From the NCBI GenBank assembly GCA_963727235.1, contig CAVSFZ010000016.1:53790-117789 (forward strand): a stretch of DNA of 64,000 bases. Direction: 5' to 3'. Shown in pieces: positions 49,400 through 57,583 of the stretch. Positions within the stretch are counted from its first letter, which is position 1; every line of letters starts with the position of its first letter. The translations under genes and the position numbers were made by a program. A model generated the notes under the pieces. The model did not search any database, was not told the origin of the DNA, and was given only the letters and a program-made list of their open reading frames with translations. Origin of the DNA: CAVPTL01 sp963727235. GTDB taxonomy: Bacteria; Actinomycetota; Thermoleophilia; Gaiellales; JAICJC01.

Positions 49400-49576
49400 A
49401 TGAGAATAAACTACAACAATCATTCAGTTCACAAGCACACTCTTGGTCGCGAGACCGAAGAGCAGTACTTCACCCGCCTCGCCAACGAGCGGAACCGACA
49501 GCGGCGCGCCGAGCGGCGCGGCCGGCTGGTTCGCAAGCTCGGTCTGCGCAGGCCCGAGCGGCGTCCTTCCGCATAA
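49400..49576 (+). CDS. 58-aa basic protein, leaderless
   Basis: A small gene encoding MRINYNNHSVHKHTLGRETE, then EQYFTRLANERNRQRRAERRGRL and a RKLGLRRPERRPSA tail: 15 Arg in 58 residues, His- and Asn-rich at the front. The strong promoter places +1 on its ATG. There is no SD. The first 20 codons use AT-rich codons rare elsewhere in the window. It may be a nucleic-acid-binding peptide or an operon leader peptide, although the next gene is on the other strand. A large hairpin (49606-49653) follows. No family is recognised. Confidence 0.65.
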   Translation: MRINYNNHSVHKHTLGRETEEQYFTRLANERNRQRRAERRGRLVRKLGLRRPERRPSA

Positions 49577-49605
49577 TCGTGGCTGACAAGGCGGCGCACC
49601 ACGTC

Positions 49606-49653
49606 GTCGAGCCCCTCGCCTGACAAGCACCACACGTCAGCGAGGGGCTCGAC
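49606..49653 (+). terminator. Large hairpin downstream of the 58-aa gene
   Basis: GTCGAGCCCCTCGC-C-TGAC (49606-49624) pairs with GTCAGCGAGGGGCTCGAC (49636-49653): 18 bp with one bulged C (49620) and an 11-nt loop. No T-run follows; AGTTAAGGG leads directly into palindrome copy 4. It could be a terminator for the 58-aa gene or a stable part of a small RNA spanning 49400-49695. Confidence 0.65.
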
Positions 49654-49660
49654 CAGTTAA

Positions 49661-49695
49661 GGGTGAATAACGGTGCCAGGCACCGTTATTCACCC
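49661..49695. repeat. Palindrome copy 4 (CG/CG variant)
   Basis: A perfect 35-nt inverted repeat with arm GGGTGAATAACGGTGCC and centre A (49678). The dinucleotide before GGTGCC is CG, and the facing dinucleotide is CG, so pairing is kept. It sits between the 58-aa gene and the convergent glutamine synthetase-like gene, 31 nt from that gene's stop. Confidence 0.92.
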
Positions 49696-49726
49696 CCACC
49701 AGCGTCACTCACGACCGGCGCCTCAG

Positions 49727-51073
49727 TCACAACCGCTCGAAGCCGCGGTACAACTCCCAATCGGTGACGGCGGCGTCGAAGGCGGCCTGCTCGGTGCGGG
49801 CGTAGTGGAGGTAGTGCTCCACCACCTCGTCGCCGAACGCCTCGCGGGCGATCTGTGAACCCTCCAGCAGATCGGCTGCATCGTGCAGCGCCTGCGGCAT
49901 GCGCGGCTTGTCGGGCGCCTCGTACGCATTCCCGGTGAATTCAGCCTCCAGCTCCAGCTTGTTGTCGATGCCATGGAGCCCGGCGGCGATGATGGCCGCG
50001 AACGCCACATACGGATTGCAGTCGGCCCCGGGGGAGCGGTTCTCCAACCGCATGCCCTGGCCGTGGCCGACCACCCGCAGTGCGCAGCTGCGGTTGTCGG
50101 TGCCCCACACCAGCGTGGTTGGTGCGAATGATGCGGCGGCGTATCGCTTGTACGAGTTGACGTTGGGTGCCAGCAGGGCGGTCAGCTCTCGCCCGGCGGC
50201 GATCTGACCGGCCACGAAATGCTGGGCCAGCTCGCTCAGACCGTGGCCGTCGTCGGCGGGGAAGAGGCTTCCCCGTTCGTCCCACAGGCTGCAGTGGATA
50301 TGGCACGAGTTGCCCTCGCGCTCGTTGAACTTGGCCATGAACGTGAGTGCATAGCCCTCCTGCCAGGCGATCTCCTTGGCGCCGTTCTTGTACACCGCGT
50401 GGTTGTCGGCCATCGTCAACGCGTCGGAGTAGCGGAAGTTGACCTCGTGCTGGCCGAAGTTGCACTCCCCCTTGGCGTCCTCCACGGTGATGCCGGCGCC
50501 GGCCATCCCCAGCCGGATCGGCCGCAGCACGTCCTCGACGGTGGTGGTGCCGAAGATCGAGTAGTCGACGTTGTAGGCGTTGGCCGGCTCGAGGTCGCGG
50601 TAGTGCTTCGCCCGGGCCTGGTCGTAGGTGTCCCGAAACAGGATGAACTCGAGCTCTGACCCGATGTTGGCGGTCCAGCCCCGCTCCGCCAGCCGTTCCA
50701 GCTGACGACGGAGTATCTGCCGGGGAGAGGCCACCACCGGGCGGCCGTCCTGCCACTCCAGGTCGGCGATCACCAGCGCCGTGCGTTCCAGCCATGGCAC
50801 CCTCCGCAGGGTCGCGAAGTCCGGCTTGAACACGAAGTCGCCGTAGCCGGTGTCCCACGACCCCATGCCGTAGCCCTGGACGGTGTTCATGTCGACGTCG
50901 ACGGTCAGCAGGTAGTAGCAGCCTTCGGCCCCGTGCTGGGCGATCTCGTCCACAAAGAACGGGGCGTGCACCCGCTTGCCCATCAGCCGACCCTGCATGT
51001 CGGTCATGACCAGCAGCACGGTGTCGATCCCCCCCGACCGGACGTCCGCTTCCAGTTCCTGCAGCGTCAGCAT
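49727..51073 (-). CDS. Glutamine synthetase family protein, gamma-glutamyl-amine ligase type (PuuA-like)
   Basis: A 448-aa GS-fold ligase that differs from the glnA product: MTDMQGRLMGKRV, GSELEFILF, GECNFGQHEVNFRYSDAL, GNSCHIHCSLWD, NSYKRYAAASFAPTTLVWGTDNRSCALRVV and GADCNPYVAFA. The pattern is that of the PuuA/GlnA3/GlnA4 group, which glutamylates putrescine, polyamines or other monoamines. The neighbouring hydrolase and aldehyde dehydrogenase support that role. ATG 51073 is chosen since AGGGAG lies 8 nt before it; ATG 51106 is in frame upstream. It is divergent from the hydrolase gene. Confidence 0.88.
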   Translation of the reverse strand: MLTLQELEADVRSGGIDTVLLVMTDMQGRLMGKRVHAPFFVDEIAQHGAEGCYYLLTVDVDMNTVQGYGMGSWDTGYGDFVFKPDFATLRRVPWLERTALVIADLEWQDGRPVVASPRQILRRQLERLAERGWTANIGSELEFILFRDTYDQARAKHYRDLEPANAYNVDYSIFGTTTVEDVLRPIRLGMAGAGITVEDAKGECNFGQHEVNFRYSDALTMADNHAVYKNGAKEIAWQEGYALTFMAKFNEREGNSCHIHCSLWDERGSLFPADDGHGLSELAQHFVAGQIAAGRELTALLAPNVNSYKRYAAASFAPTTLVWGTDNRSCALRVVGHGQGMRLENRSPGADCNPYVAFAAIIAAGLHGIDNKLELEAEFTGNAYEAPDKPRMPQALHDAADLLEGSQIAREAFGDEVVEHYLHYARTEQAAFDAAVTDWELYRGFERL

Positions 51074-51124
51074 CCCGCACTCCCTGATCGTGGATTGGTC
51101 GTCCATTCATATACTGCTTGCGGT

Positions 51125-51853
51125 ATGGATCGCAACCGCCCGCTGATCGGCGTGACCGCCTACGAGGTGCCCGCATCATTCGGGCACTGGGCGGGCGTCG
51201 AGACGGTGATGGTGCCCAGCACCTACACCCGGTCGGTGCTGAAGGCGGGCGGGCTGCCGATCGTGATCCCTCCGATGGAGGGTGTAGAGCAGGTGCTGGA
51301 CACCTTGGATGGCATCGTCTTCACCGGGGGCTCCGACATCGATCCCGACGTGTACGGCCAGCCGGCGCACGCCGAGACGGTCGGCCTCTACCGGCACCGC
51401 GACGATTCCGAGCTGGCGCTGATGCGAGTCGCTCTCGAGCGGGCGCTGCCGATGCTCGCCATCTGCCGGGGGATGCAGCTGCTCAACATCGTCCGCGGCG
51501 GCGATCTGCACCAGCACCTGCCGGACGTCTCGGCCGACGCCGCCATGCATCGCGGCGAGCCGGGTCGTTTTGCCGAGCACACGGTGCGGATCGAGGCGGG
51601 CACGACGCTTGCCTCACTGCTCGGCCCGGAGACCACCACCCACTCGTTCCACCATCAGGCGCCTGATCGCATCGGTGCCGGCCTGCGGGTGGCGGCGGTG
51701 GCGGATGACGGCTCGGTGGAGGCGGTCGAGGATCCCAACATGCGTTTCACCGTGGGCGTGCTGTGGCACCCCGAGGAGAGCGACGAACGCGGGGCGCCCC
51801 TGTTCCGGGAGTTGGTGGCGCGCGCACGAGATCGAAGGAGGGCGACGGCATGA
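51125..51853 (+). CDS. puuD: Gamma-glutamyl-gamma-aminobutyrate hydrolase-like (class I GATase)
   Basis: A 242-aa glutamine-amidotransferase-like hydrolase with FTGGSDIDPDVYG, the nucleophile elbow AICRGMQLLNIVRGG (catalytic Cys), TTHSFHHQAPDRIGAGLRV and WHPEESDE (catalytic His and Glu). This matches PuuD, which frees GABA from gamma-glutamyl-GABA. A -10-like TATACT (51110-51115) sits 9 nt before the ATG, so the mRNA is nearly leaderless. It overlaps the aldehyde dehydrogenase gene by 4 nt. Confidence 0.9.
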   Translation: MDRNRPLIGVTAYEVPASFGHWAGVETVMVPSTYTRSVLKAGGLPIVIPPMEGVEQVLDTLDGIVFTGGSDIDPDVYGQPAHAETVGLYRHRDDSELALMRVALERALPMLAICRGMQLLNIVRGGDLHQHLPDVSADAAMHRGEPGRFAEHTVRIEAGTTLASLLGPETTTHSFHHQAPDRIGAGLRVAAVADDGSVEAVEDPNMRFTVGVLWHPEESDERGAPLFRELVARARDRRRATA

Positions 51854-53295
51854 GCAGGACGACGGTCGAGCAGCTCGTGGTCGGGGGCGAGCGGATTCCC
51901 TCGGCTGAGGGACGCACGTTCGAGGTCATCGATCCTGCACTGGGGATCCCGCTGGCCACGGTCTCGCAGGCCGGCAGCGAGGATGTCAACCGCGCGGTCG
52001 AGGCCGCGGCCCGGGCCTACGAGAGCTGGGGTGCGCTGTCACCCGTCACCCGCGGGCGGCATATGCACAGGTTTGCCAACGTCGTCGAGGAGCACGCCGA
52101 GGAGCTGGCCCAGCTCGAATCGCGCAACGTGGGCATGCCGATCTCCGATGCCCGCGGCCAGCTGGGCATGATCGTGGATGTGATCCGGTACTACGCCGGC
52201 GCCGTCGACAAGTTCTTCGGCAACACGGTGCCGGTCGAGCGCAACGGGGTGGCCATGACCTTCCGCGAGCCGATCGGCGTCGTGGGTCTGATCACGCCCT
52301 GGAACTTCCCGCTGAACATCGCCAACTGGAAGACCGCCCCGGCGATGGCCGCCGGCAACACGGTGGTGCTGAAACCGGCGTCGCTGACGCCCTTGACGGC
52401 CCTTCGCTACGGAGAGCTGGCACTGGAGGCGGGCATCCCCGAGGGCGTTCTCAACGTGATCCCCGGGCCGGGATCGAAGGTCGGCAACACACTCGTGGAA
52501 CACCCCCTCGTGGGCAAGATCGGGTTCACAGGGTCGACCGAGGTGGGTGCCGAGATCGCCCGCCGCGCGGCCGGCACGATCAAGCGGGTGACGCTCGAGC
52601 TGGGCGGCAAGTCGGCCTGCGTGGTGTTTGCCGATGCCGATCTCGAGAAGGTCGGCGCGATGGCCCCGTTCGCGGTGTTCGAAAACTGCGGCCAGGACTG
52701 CTGCGCACGGTCGCGGCTGCTGGTCGAAGAGTCGGTCAAGGACGAGGTGGTGGAGCGGTACGCAGCGACCACCGCCGCCATCCGGGTGGGCATGCCGGAA
52801 GATCCCGAGACACAGGTCGGCCCGATGATCTCCGCCGGCCAGCGCGACACCGTGGAGGGCTACATCGCCCGCGGGGTGGACGAGGGCGCCCGAATCGTTA
52901 CCGGCGGCGAGCGCCCGGGAGGCGCGCTGGAGGCCGGCTACTTCCTGCGGCCGACGGTGCTGGACGGCGCAACCAACGACATGACCGTGGCCCGCGAGGA
53001 GATCTTCGGCCCGGTCGTGTCGGTGATCGGCTTCCGCGACGAGGCGGAGGCGATCCGACTGGCAAACGACACCAGCTACGGGCTCTCGGGCTCGCTGTGG
53101 ACACGCGACGGCGCCCGCCAGCTGCGGGTCGCCCGGGCGCTGCGCACCGGGGTGCTGGGCGTCAACACCAACTCCAGCGTGTTCGTGCAGATGCCCTTCG
53201 GCGGCTATAAGCAGTCGGGTGTCGGCAAGGAGCTGGGAATGCATGCGCTCGAGCACAACACCGAGCTCAAGAGCGTGTTCATCTCGACCGAGTAG
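51850..53295 (+). CDS. Aldehyde dehydrogenase (gamma-glutamyl-aminobutyraldehyde type)
   Basis: A 481-aa NAD(P)-dependent aldehyde dehydrogenase with TPWNFPLNIANWKTAPAMAAGNTVVLKPAS (cofactor Lys), GFTGSTEVG, LELGGKSACVV (general base Glu), ENCGQDCCARS (catalytic C284), EEIFGPVVSV and MPFGGYKQSG. In the Puu pathway it would oxidise gamma-glutamyl-gamma-aminobutyraldehyde before PuuD acts. It starts at ATG 51850 with AAGGAGG upstream. The oxidase step (PuuB) is not encoded nearby; betaine-aldehyde-type substrates remain possible. Confidence 0.92.
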   Translation: MSRTTVEQLVVGGERIPSAEGRTFEVIDPALGIPLATVSQAGSEDVNRAVEAAARAYESWGALSPVTRGRHMHRFANVVEEHAEELAQLESRNVGMPISDARGQLGMIVDVIRYYAGAVDKFFGNTVPVERNGVAMTFREPIGVVGLITPWNFPLNIANWKTAPAMAAGNTVVLKPASLTPLTALRYGELALEAGIPEGVLNVIPGPGSKVGNTLVEHPLVGKIGFTGSTEVGAEIARRAAGTIKRVTLELGGKSACVVFADADLEKVGAMAPFAVFENCGQDCCARSRLLVEESVKDEVVERYAATTAAIRVGMPEDPETQVGPMISAGQRDTVEGYIARGVDEGARIVTGGERPGGALEAGYFLRPTVLDGATNDMTVAREEIFGPVVSVIGFRDEAEAIRLANDTSYGLSGSLWTRDGARQLRVARALRTGVLGVNTNSSVFVQMPFGGYKQSGVGKELGMHALEHNTELKSVFISTE

Positions 53296-53312
53296 CGGCC
53301 AGAGGCTCGTGG

Positions 53313-55046
53313 CTAGTCGCCCTCGCCGGCCAACGCCAGCTCGGTGCCCTCGACCGACTCGATCTGGGTGATGTGCTCGGGCATGCCTTCCTGATTGACG
53401 TACTTGCCGCCCCGCAGCCACGAGGCTGCGGCGGCGATCAGGCAGGCCACGATGGCGAAGTCAAATGCGGCGTGCAGTCCGTTGGCAAACGGCTTCGAGA
53501 TCAGGCCGGGGAAGAAGCTGCGGCCGGTCAGGTACGCCGCCTGACCGTGTGAGAGGTGGTGCAGCACGTGTGGCCCCAGCAGCTCCTTGATCGGGTTGTA
53601 GCCGAGGAACGAGGCAAACAGCACGCCCACCGGCGGCAGGTGCGAGATGCGCAGCGCATCTGCCGGCGGCACTCCCCTGGCGGTGAGCCCGTCGTACATC
53701 GCTCCCGGCAGCGTCCCGCTGAGGCCGACCACCATCAGCGTGAAGAAGATCCCGATCGAGAGCACCATCGCCGAGTTCTGGAAGGTGGCGGCCATGCCCG
53801 AGCCCACGCCTCGGCGGTTGGCCGGGAGGCTGTTCATGATCCCGGTCTGGTTGGGTGAGGAGAAGAGGCCCATCGCCAGTCCGATCAGCAGCAGGAAGGT
53901 GGCAAACCACTCGTACCGGAAGTCGACCGGCAGCAGCTCCAACGCGAGGAACGACGCGGCCGCCATCAGCATCCCGCCGGTCGCGAACGGGCGCGCCCCG
54001 AACCGGTCGGAGAGATACCCGGAGGTCGGCCCGGCGACCAGGAACCCGACCGTCAGCGGCAGCATGTAGATGCCAGCCCACAGCGGCGTCTGCTCGAAGC
54101 TGTAGCCGTGCAGCGGCAGCCAGATGCCCTGCAGCCAGATGATCAGCATGAACATCAGCCCGCCCCGGCCGAGCGACGCCAGGAAGCTCGCGATGCTGCC
54201 GGCGGTGAATGCGCGGATGCGAAACAGCCCCAGCCGGAACATCGGGTCGGGCACACGCAGCTCGATCCACACGAAGGCGGCCAGCAGCACCAGGCCGGTG
54301 ACGAGCTCTGCCACCACCTGGGGATTGGTCCAGCCCATCACGTGGCCGCCGTACGGCTGGATCGCCAGGGTGATCGACACCAGGACCAGGATCAGCCCGG
54401 CGCCGAAGGTGAGGTTGCCCCACCAGTCGATCTTGGCCGGGTGGCGCTGGCCGCGCTCCTCCAGCTTCCAGTACGACCACACGGTGCCCACGATCCCGGC
54501 CGGCACCGACACCAGAAACACCAGCCGCCACGAGATGGGGCCGAGGATCCCGCCCAGAACCAGGCCGATGAACGCCCCGGCGATGGCCGCCACGGCGTTG
54601 ATGCCGAGTGCAAGGCCGCGCTCGTCCTGCGGGAAGGCGTCGGTCAGGATCGCGGACGCGTTGCCGATCAGAAGCGCCCCGCCGATTCCCTGGCCGATGC
54701 GCATCGCGATCATCCACTCGGCCGCCGCCGCCCCCTGCATCCAGGTCAGCGACAGCAGGATCGAGCACGCCGTGAAGATGGCGAAGCCGATATTGAACAT
54801 CCGCACTCGCCCGTACATGTCTCCGATGCGGCCGAAGCTGACCACCAGCACGGCGGTGGAGACCATGAAGCCCATCATCATCCACAGCAGGTAGATGGTG
54901 TTGCCGGGCTCGAGCGGGTTGAGGTTGATGCCGCGAAAGATGTCAGGCAGCGCGATCAGCACGATCGACGAGTTGATCGTCGCCATCAGCATTCCGATGG
55001 TCGTGTTGGAGAGGGCGATCCACTTGTACCGATCGCCGTGGCTCAT
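53313..55046 (-). CDS. MFS drug transporter, DHA2 (14-helix) family
   Basis: A 577-aa permease with 14 predicted helices. The first helix has MATINSSIVLIALPDI (motif D1-like), loop 2-3 GRIGDMYGRVRM, motif C region AIAGAFIGLVLGGILGPISWRLVFLVSVPAGI, and a second-half GYLSDRFGARP loop. The layout is that of DHA2 (EmrB/LfrA/QacA-type) proton-drug antiporters. The start ATG overlaps the merR stop (ATGA), so pump and regulator form one operon. Confidence 0.93.
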   Translation of the reverse strand: MSHGDRYKWIALSNTTIGMLMATINSSIVLIALPDIFRGINLNPLEPGNTIYLLWMMMGFMVSTAVLVVSFGRIGDMYGRVRMFNIGFAIFTACSILLSLTWMQGAAAAEWMIAMRIGQGIGGALLIGNASAILTDAFPQDERGLALGINAVAAIAGAFIGLVLGGILGPISWRLVFLVSVPAGIVGTVWSYWKLEERGQRHPAKIDWWGNLTFGAGLILVLVSITLAIQPYGGHVMGWTNPQVVAELVTGLVLLAAFVWIELRVPDPMFRLGLFRIRAFTAGSIASFLASLGRGGLMFMLIIWLQGIWLPLHGYSFEQTPLWAGIYMLPLTVGFLVAGPTSGYLSDRFGARPFATGGMLMAAASFLALELLPVDFRYEWFATFLLLIGLAMGLFSSPNQTGIMNSLPANRRGVGSGMAATFQNSAMVLSIGIFFTLMVVGLSGTLPGAMYDGLTARGVPPADALRISHLPPVGVLFASFLGYNPIKELLGPHVLHHLSHGQAAYLTGRSFFPGLISKPFANGLHAAFDFAIVACLIAAAASWLRGGKYVNQEGMPEHITQIESVEGTELALAGEGD

Positions 55047-55498
55047 TCCGTGGTGTCCCGACCCGCCAGGATCGAGCGCGCAACGCGCCTGGTGGTGACC
55101 AGCTCGTGTTCCAGCTGCTCCAGCGCGGCTCGGCGGCTGCGAACCAGCTCGAGCTGCGTGTTGATGTGTCCCAGCGCCTCCCCCGCGATCTCGAGCTGCT
55201 CCTGCGGGTCGGGGTGGTCGTGGTGCCACCGGTCGCGCAGTCCGGCTCGGGCCTTGGCGGCGTTCGACCACGCCAGCAGCTCTTGCAGCGATAGCCCCAG
55301 CAGGTCGCGGATCCGGATCAGCTCGCGCAGTTCGGCTTCGTCGGCTTCGTCGTACAGGCGGTGGGCCCCCCGTTCGCGATCCCGATCGGGCAGCAGTCCC
55401 AGCTGCTCGTAGTAGCGCACGGTGCGGGGTGTGGCGCCGACTCGGCGTGCCAGCTCACCGATGCGAAAGGTCTCGACTGGGGTGCTCGTCTCCGCCAT
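55043..55498 (-). CDS. MerR-family transcriptional regulator
   Basis: A 151-aa regulator. The winged helix-turn-helix covers about 11-80 (FRIGELARRVGATPRTVRYYEQLGLLPDRDRERGAHRLYDEADEAEL), followed by the dimerisation coiled coil (EALGHINTQLELVRSRRAALEQLEHEL). There are no Cys residues, so metal sensing is unlikely; it fits the multidrug-sensing branch and the pump gene downstream. A 16-bp dyad (55503-55518) just upstream of its ATG is the probable operator. Confidence 0.93.
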   Translation of the reverse strand: MAETSTPVETFRIGELARRVGATPRTVRYYEQLGLLPDRDRERGAHRLYDEADEAELRELIRIRDLLGLSLQELLAWSNAAKARAGLRDRWHHDHPDPQEQLEIAGEALGHINTQLELVRSRRAALEQLEHELVTTRRVARSILAGRDTTE

Positions 55499-55502
55499 AA
55501 AG

Positions 55503-55518
55503 CTTACGTCTACGGAAG
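55503..55518 (-). promoter_or_regulatory. Dyad operator upstream of the MerR-pump operon
   Basis: On the minus strand the sequence reads CTTCCGTAGACGTAAG: CTT-n-CGT-nn-ACG-n-AAG, symmetric in 12 of 16 positions by pairing. It lies 5 nt upstream of the merR ATG, where a MerR protein would be expected to bind between -35 and -10. The promoter itself is not clear. Binding by this MerR is inference. Confidence 0.5.
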
Positions 55519-55536
55519 ATTAGCACCGACTGCCGG

Positions 55537-55968
55537 TCAGTGACCTCGCAGGCGCACCGGTGTGACCCGCAACGGCACCGGGTAGTCGGCGGCAAACTGC
55601 TCGTCTGTCCACGAGTAGCCGGCGATGCTGCCCGCGTACTTGGCGATGTACCGAGGAACGTGGTGTGCCGGAGGGTCCTGGCTGACGGCCGCGGTGCCCG
55701 TGATGATCACGATGTCGTCGCCGGCGGCGTCTCCCTCCAGATGCAGCGTGACGTTGGGATTGGCCGCGATGTTGCGGAGCTTGGGCACGTCGGGCTGGCT
55801 GTAGATCAAAAACGACTCTCCGTCCCACAGAAACCAGATCGGGCTGGGTACGGGCACGCCGGCCGGGCTGACCGTGGTCAGCCACCCGATCAGGTCCGAG
55901 TCCAGCCGCCGGGCGACTCGCTGCCCGAACTCGGTGCCGGTGTCGATCTGGAATGCCACGTCCGGCAT
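55537..55968 (-). CDS. PPOX-class F420-dependent oxidoreductase
   Basis: A 143-aa split-barrel flavin/deazaflavin protein with GQRVARRLDSDLIGWLTTVSPAGVPVPSPIWFLWDGESFLIYSQPDVPKLRNIAANPNVTLHLEGD, the wording of the TIGR03667 group (mycobacterial Rv3369-like) which uses F420. F420 genes lie 2.6 kb downstream. ATG 55968 is chosen; GTG 55977 also has a purine-rich lead. The 26-nt divergent gap separates it from the luciferase-like gene. Confidence 0.85.
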   Translation of the reverse strand: MPDVAFQIDTGTEFGQRVARRLDSDLIGWLTTVSPAGVPVPSPIWFLWDGESFLIYSQPDVPKLRNIAANPNVTLHLEGDAAGDDIVIITGTAAVSQDPPAHHVPRYIAKYAGSIAGYSWTDEQFAADYPVPLRVTPVRLRGH

Positions 55969-55994
55969 CCTACCCACCTACACTCTCGCTCCAG

Positions 55995-56774
55995 ATGCCG
56001 TTCCCCATTCGCGTAGGAGTCCAGGTCGAGCCGCAGCACGTCTCCTACTCGGAGCTCCGAGACATCTGGCAGCGGGTCGAGCAGATGGGGACGGACACCA
56101 TCTTCAACTGGGACCACTTCTTCCCCTTGGAGGGTGATCCCAACGGTGCCCACTACGAGTGCTGGACATCGCTGGCGGCGATGGCGGAGGTCACCCAGAC
56201 GATCCGGTTCGGACCGCTGGTGACGTGTAACTCCTACCGCAATCCCAATCTGCTGGCGGACATGGCCCGCACCGTCGACCATATCTCCGGCGGGCGGCTG
56301 ATATTGGGACTGGGATCGGGGTGGTTCGAGCGCGACTACCAGGAGTACGGCTACGACTTCCTCACCACCGCCGGTCGGCTGCGCGATCTGGATGCGGCCA
56401 TGCCGGTGATGCTCGAGCGGCTGGCCAGGCTCAACCCGCCGCCGGTGCAGGACCGCATCCCGATCATGATCGGGGGCGGGGGGGAGCAGCTGACGCTGCG
56501 GATCGTGGCCGAGTACGCCGACATCTGGAACTTCTTCGGTGAGCCGGAGGAGATCAGGCACAAGTCGGGGGTGCTCGATCGGTGGTGTGAGCGGGTCGGC
56601 CGTGATCCGGCCGAGATCGAACGTTCGGTGACCGATCTGCAGACCGTCACCGAGGACGACCTGGACGCCTATCTGGCGCTCGGGGTGACCCATATGATTC
56701 TGCCGCTGTCGGGCCCCGACTGGGATCTCGCAACCTTGCGGCGCCTGCTCGCGTGGCGCGATTCGCGCATCTGA
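55995..56774 (+). CDS. LLM-class F420-dependent oxidoreductase, tandem copy 1
   Basis: A 259-aa luciferase-like TIM barrel: IRVGVQVEPQHVSYSELRDIW, FNWDHFFPL, ECWTSLAAMAEVTQTIRFGPLVTCNSYRNPNLLADMARTVDHISGGRLILGLGSGWFERDYQEYG and IPIMIGGGGEQLTLRIVAEYADIWN. The GSGW and the IGGGGE loop bind the cofactor phosphate in this family. F420 use is inferred from subgroup and from cof genes nearby. It is 23 nt from its close paralogue. The substrate is unknown. Confidence 0.92.
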   Translation: MPFPIRVGVQVEPQHVSYSELRDIWQRVEQMGTDTIFNWDHFFPLEGDPNGAHYECWTSLAAMAEVTQTIRFGPLVTCNSYRNPNLLADMARTVDHISGGRLILGLGSGWFERDYQEYGYDFLTTAGRLRDLDAAMPVMLERLARLNPPPVQDRIPIMIGGGGEQLTLRIVAEYADIWNFFGEPEEIRHKSGVLDRWCERVGRDPAEIERSVTDLQTVTEDDLDAYLALGVTHMILPLSGPDWDLATLRRLLAWRDSRI

Positions 56775-56797
56775 GCAGGATCACTACACTGCCCCGC

Positions 56798-57583
56798 ATG
56801 GCGGGCTTCCCGATCAAGATCGGTGTCCAGATTCAGCCCCAGCAGGGGACGTTCGAGACGATGCGCGAGGTGTGGAAGCGAGTCGACGACTCCGGTGCCG
56901 ACACGCTCCACACCTGGGATCACTTCTACCCGTTGTACGGCGATGCCGACGGCGCGCACTTCGAGTGCTGGACATCGCTGGCGGCGATGGCGGAGGTCAC
57001 CCAGACGATCCGGCTCGGCCCGCTGGTGACGTGCAACTCCTACCGCAATCCCAATCTGCTGGCGGACATGGCCCGCACCGTCGATCACATTTCGGGCGGC
57101 CGTCTGATCTTCGGCATCGGCTCTGGCTGGTTCCGGCGCGACTACGACGAGTACGGCTACGAGTTCGGCACCGCCGGCGACCGCCTCAGGGCTCTGGATG
57201 CGGCTCTGCCGGTGATCCTGGAACGGTGGTCGAAGCTGAACCCGCCGCCGGTGCAGAAGCGCATCCCGATCATGATCGGGGGTGGGGGCGAGCGGGTGAC
57301 GCTGCGGATTGCCGCCCAGTACGCCGACATCTGGACCGGGTTCGGCGATCCCGACACCGCCCGCCACAAGTGTGAGGTGCTGGATCGGCACTGCCGCAAG
57401 CTGGGTCGTGACCCTGGCGAGATCGAGCGCTCGATCGGTGGCATCACGACCGCCGATCCAGCGGTGCTCGACGCCTACGCGGCCGTCGGCGTCACCCATC
57501 TGATCATGCGCGCCGGTGGGCCCGACTGGGATCTCAGCTTGCTGGGGAAGCTGCTGGAGTGGCGCGACTCACGGTCGGCCTGA
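56798..57583 (+). CDS. LLM-class F420-dependent oxidoreductase, tandem copy 2
   Basis: A 261-aa paralogue of the preceding gene with the same motif order (TWDHFYPL, ECWTSLAAMAEVTQTIRLGPLVTCNSYRNPNLLADMARTVDHISGGRLIFGIGSGWFRRDYDEYG, IPIMIGGGGERVTLRIAAQYADIW). A 52-nt stretch is identical between the two (56156-56207 and 56962-57013), while the ends diverge. This points to tandem duplication with later conversion. The last 50 nt overlap the convergent EamA gene. Confidence 0.92.
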   Translation: MAGFPIKIGVQIQPQQGTFETMREVWKRVDDSGADTLHTWDHFYPLYGDADGAHFECWTSLAAMAEVTQTIRLGPLVTCNSYRNPNLLADMARTVDHISGGRLIFGIGSGWFRRDYDEYGYEFGTAGDRLRALDAALPVILERWSKLNPPPVQKRIPIMIGGGGERVTLRIAAQYADIWTGFGDPDTARHKCEVLDRHCRKLGRDPGEIERSIGGITTADPAVLDAYAAVGVTHLIMRAGGPDWDLSLLGKLLEWRDSRSA

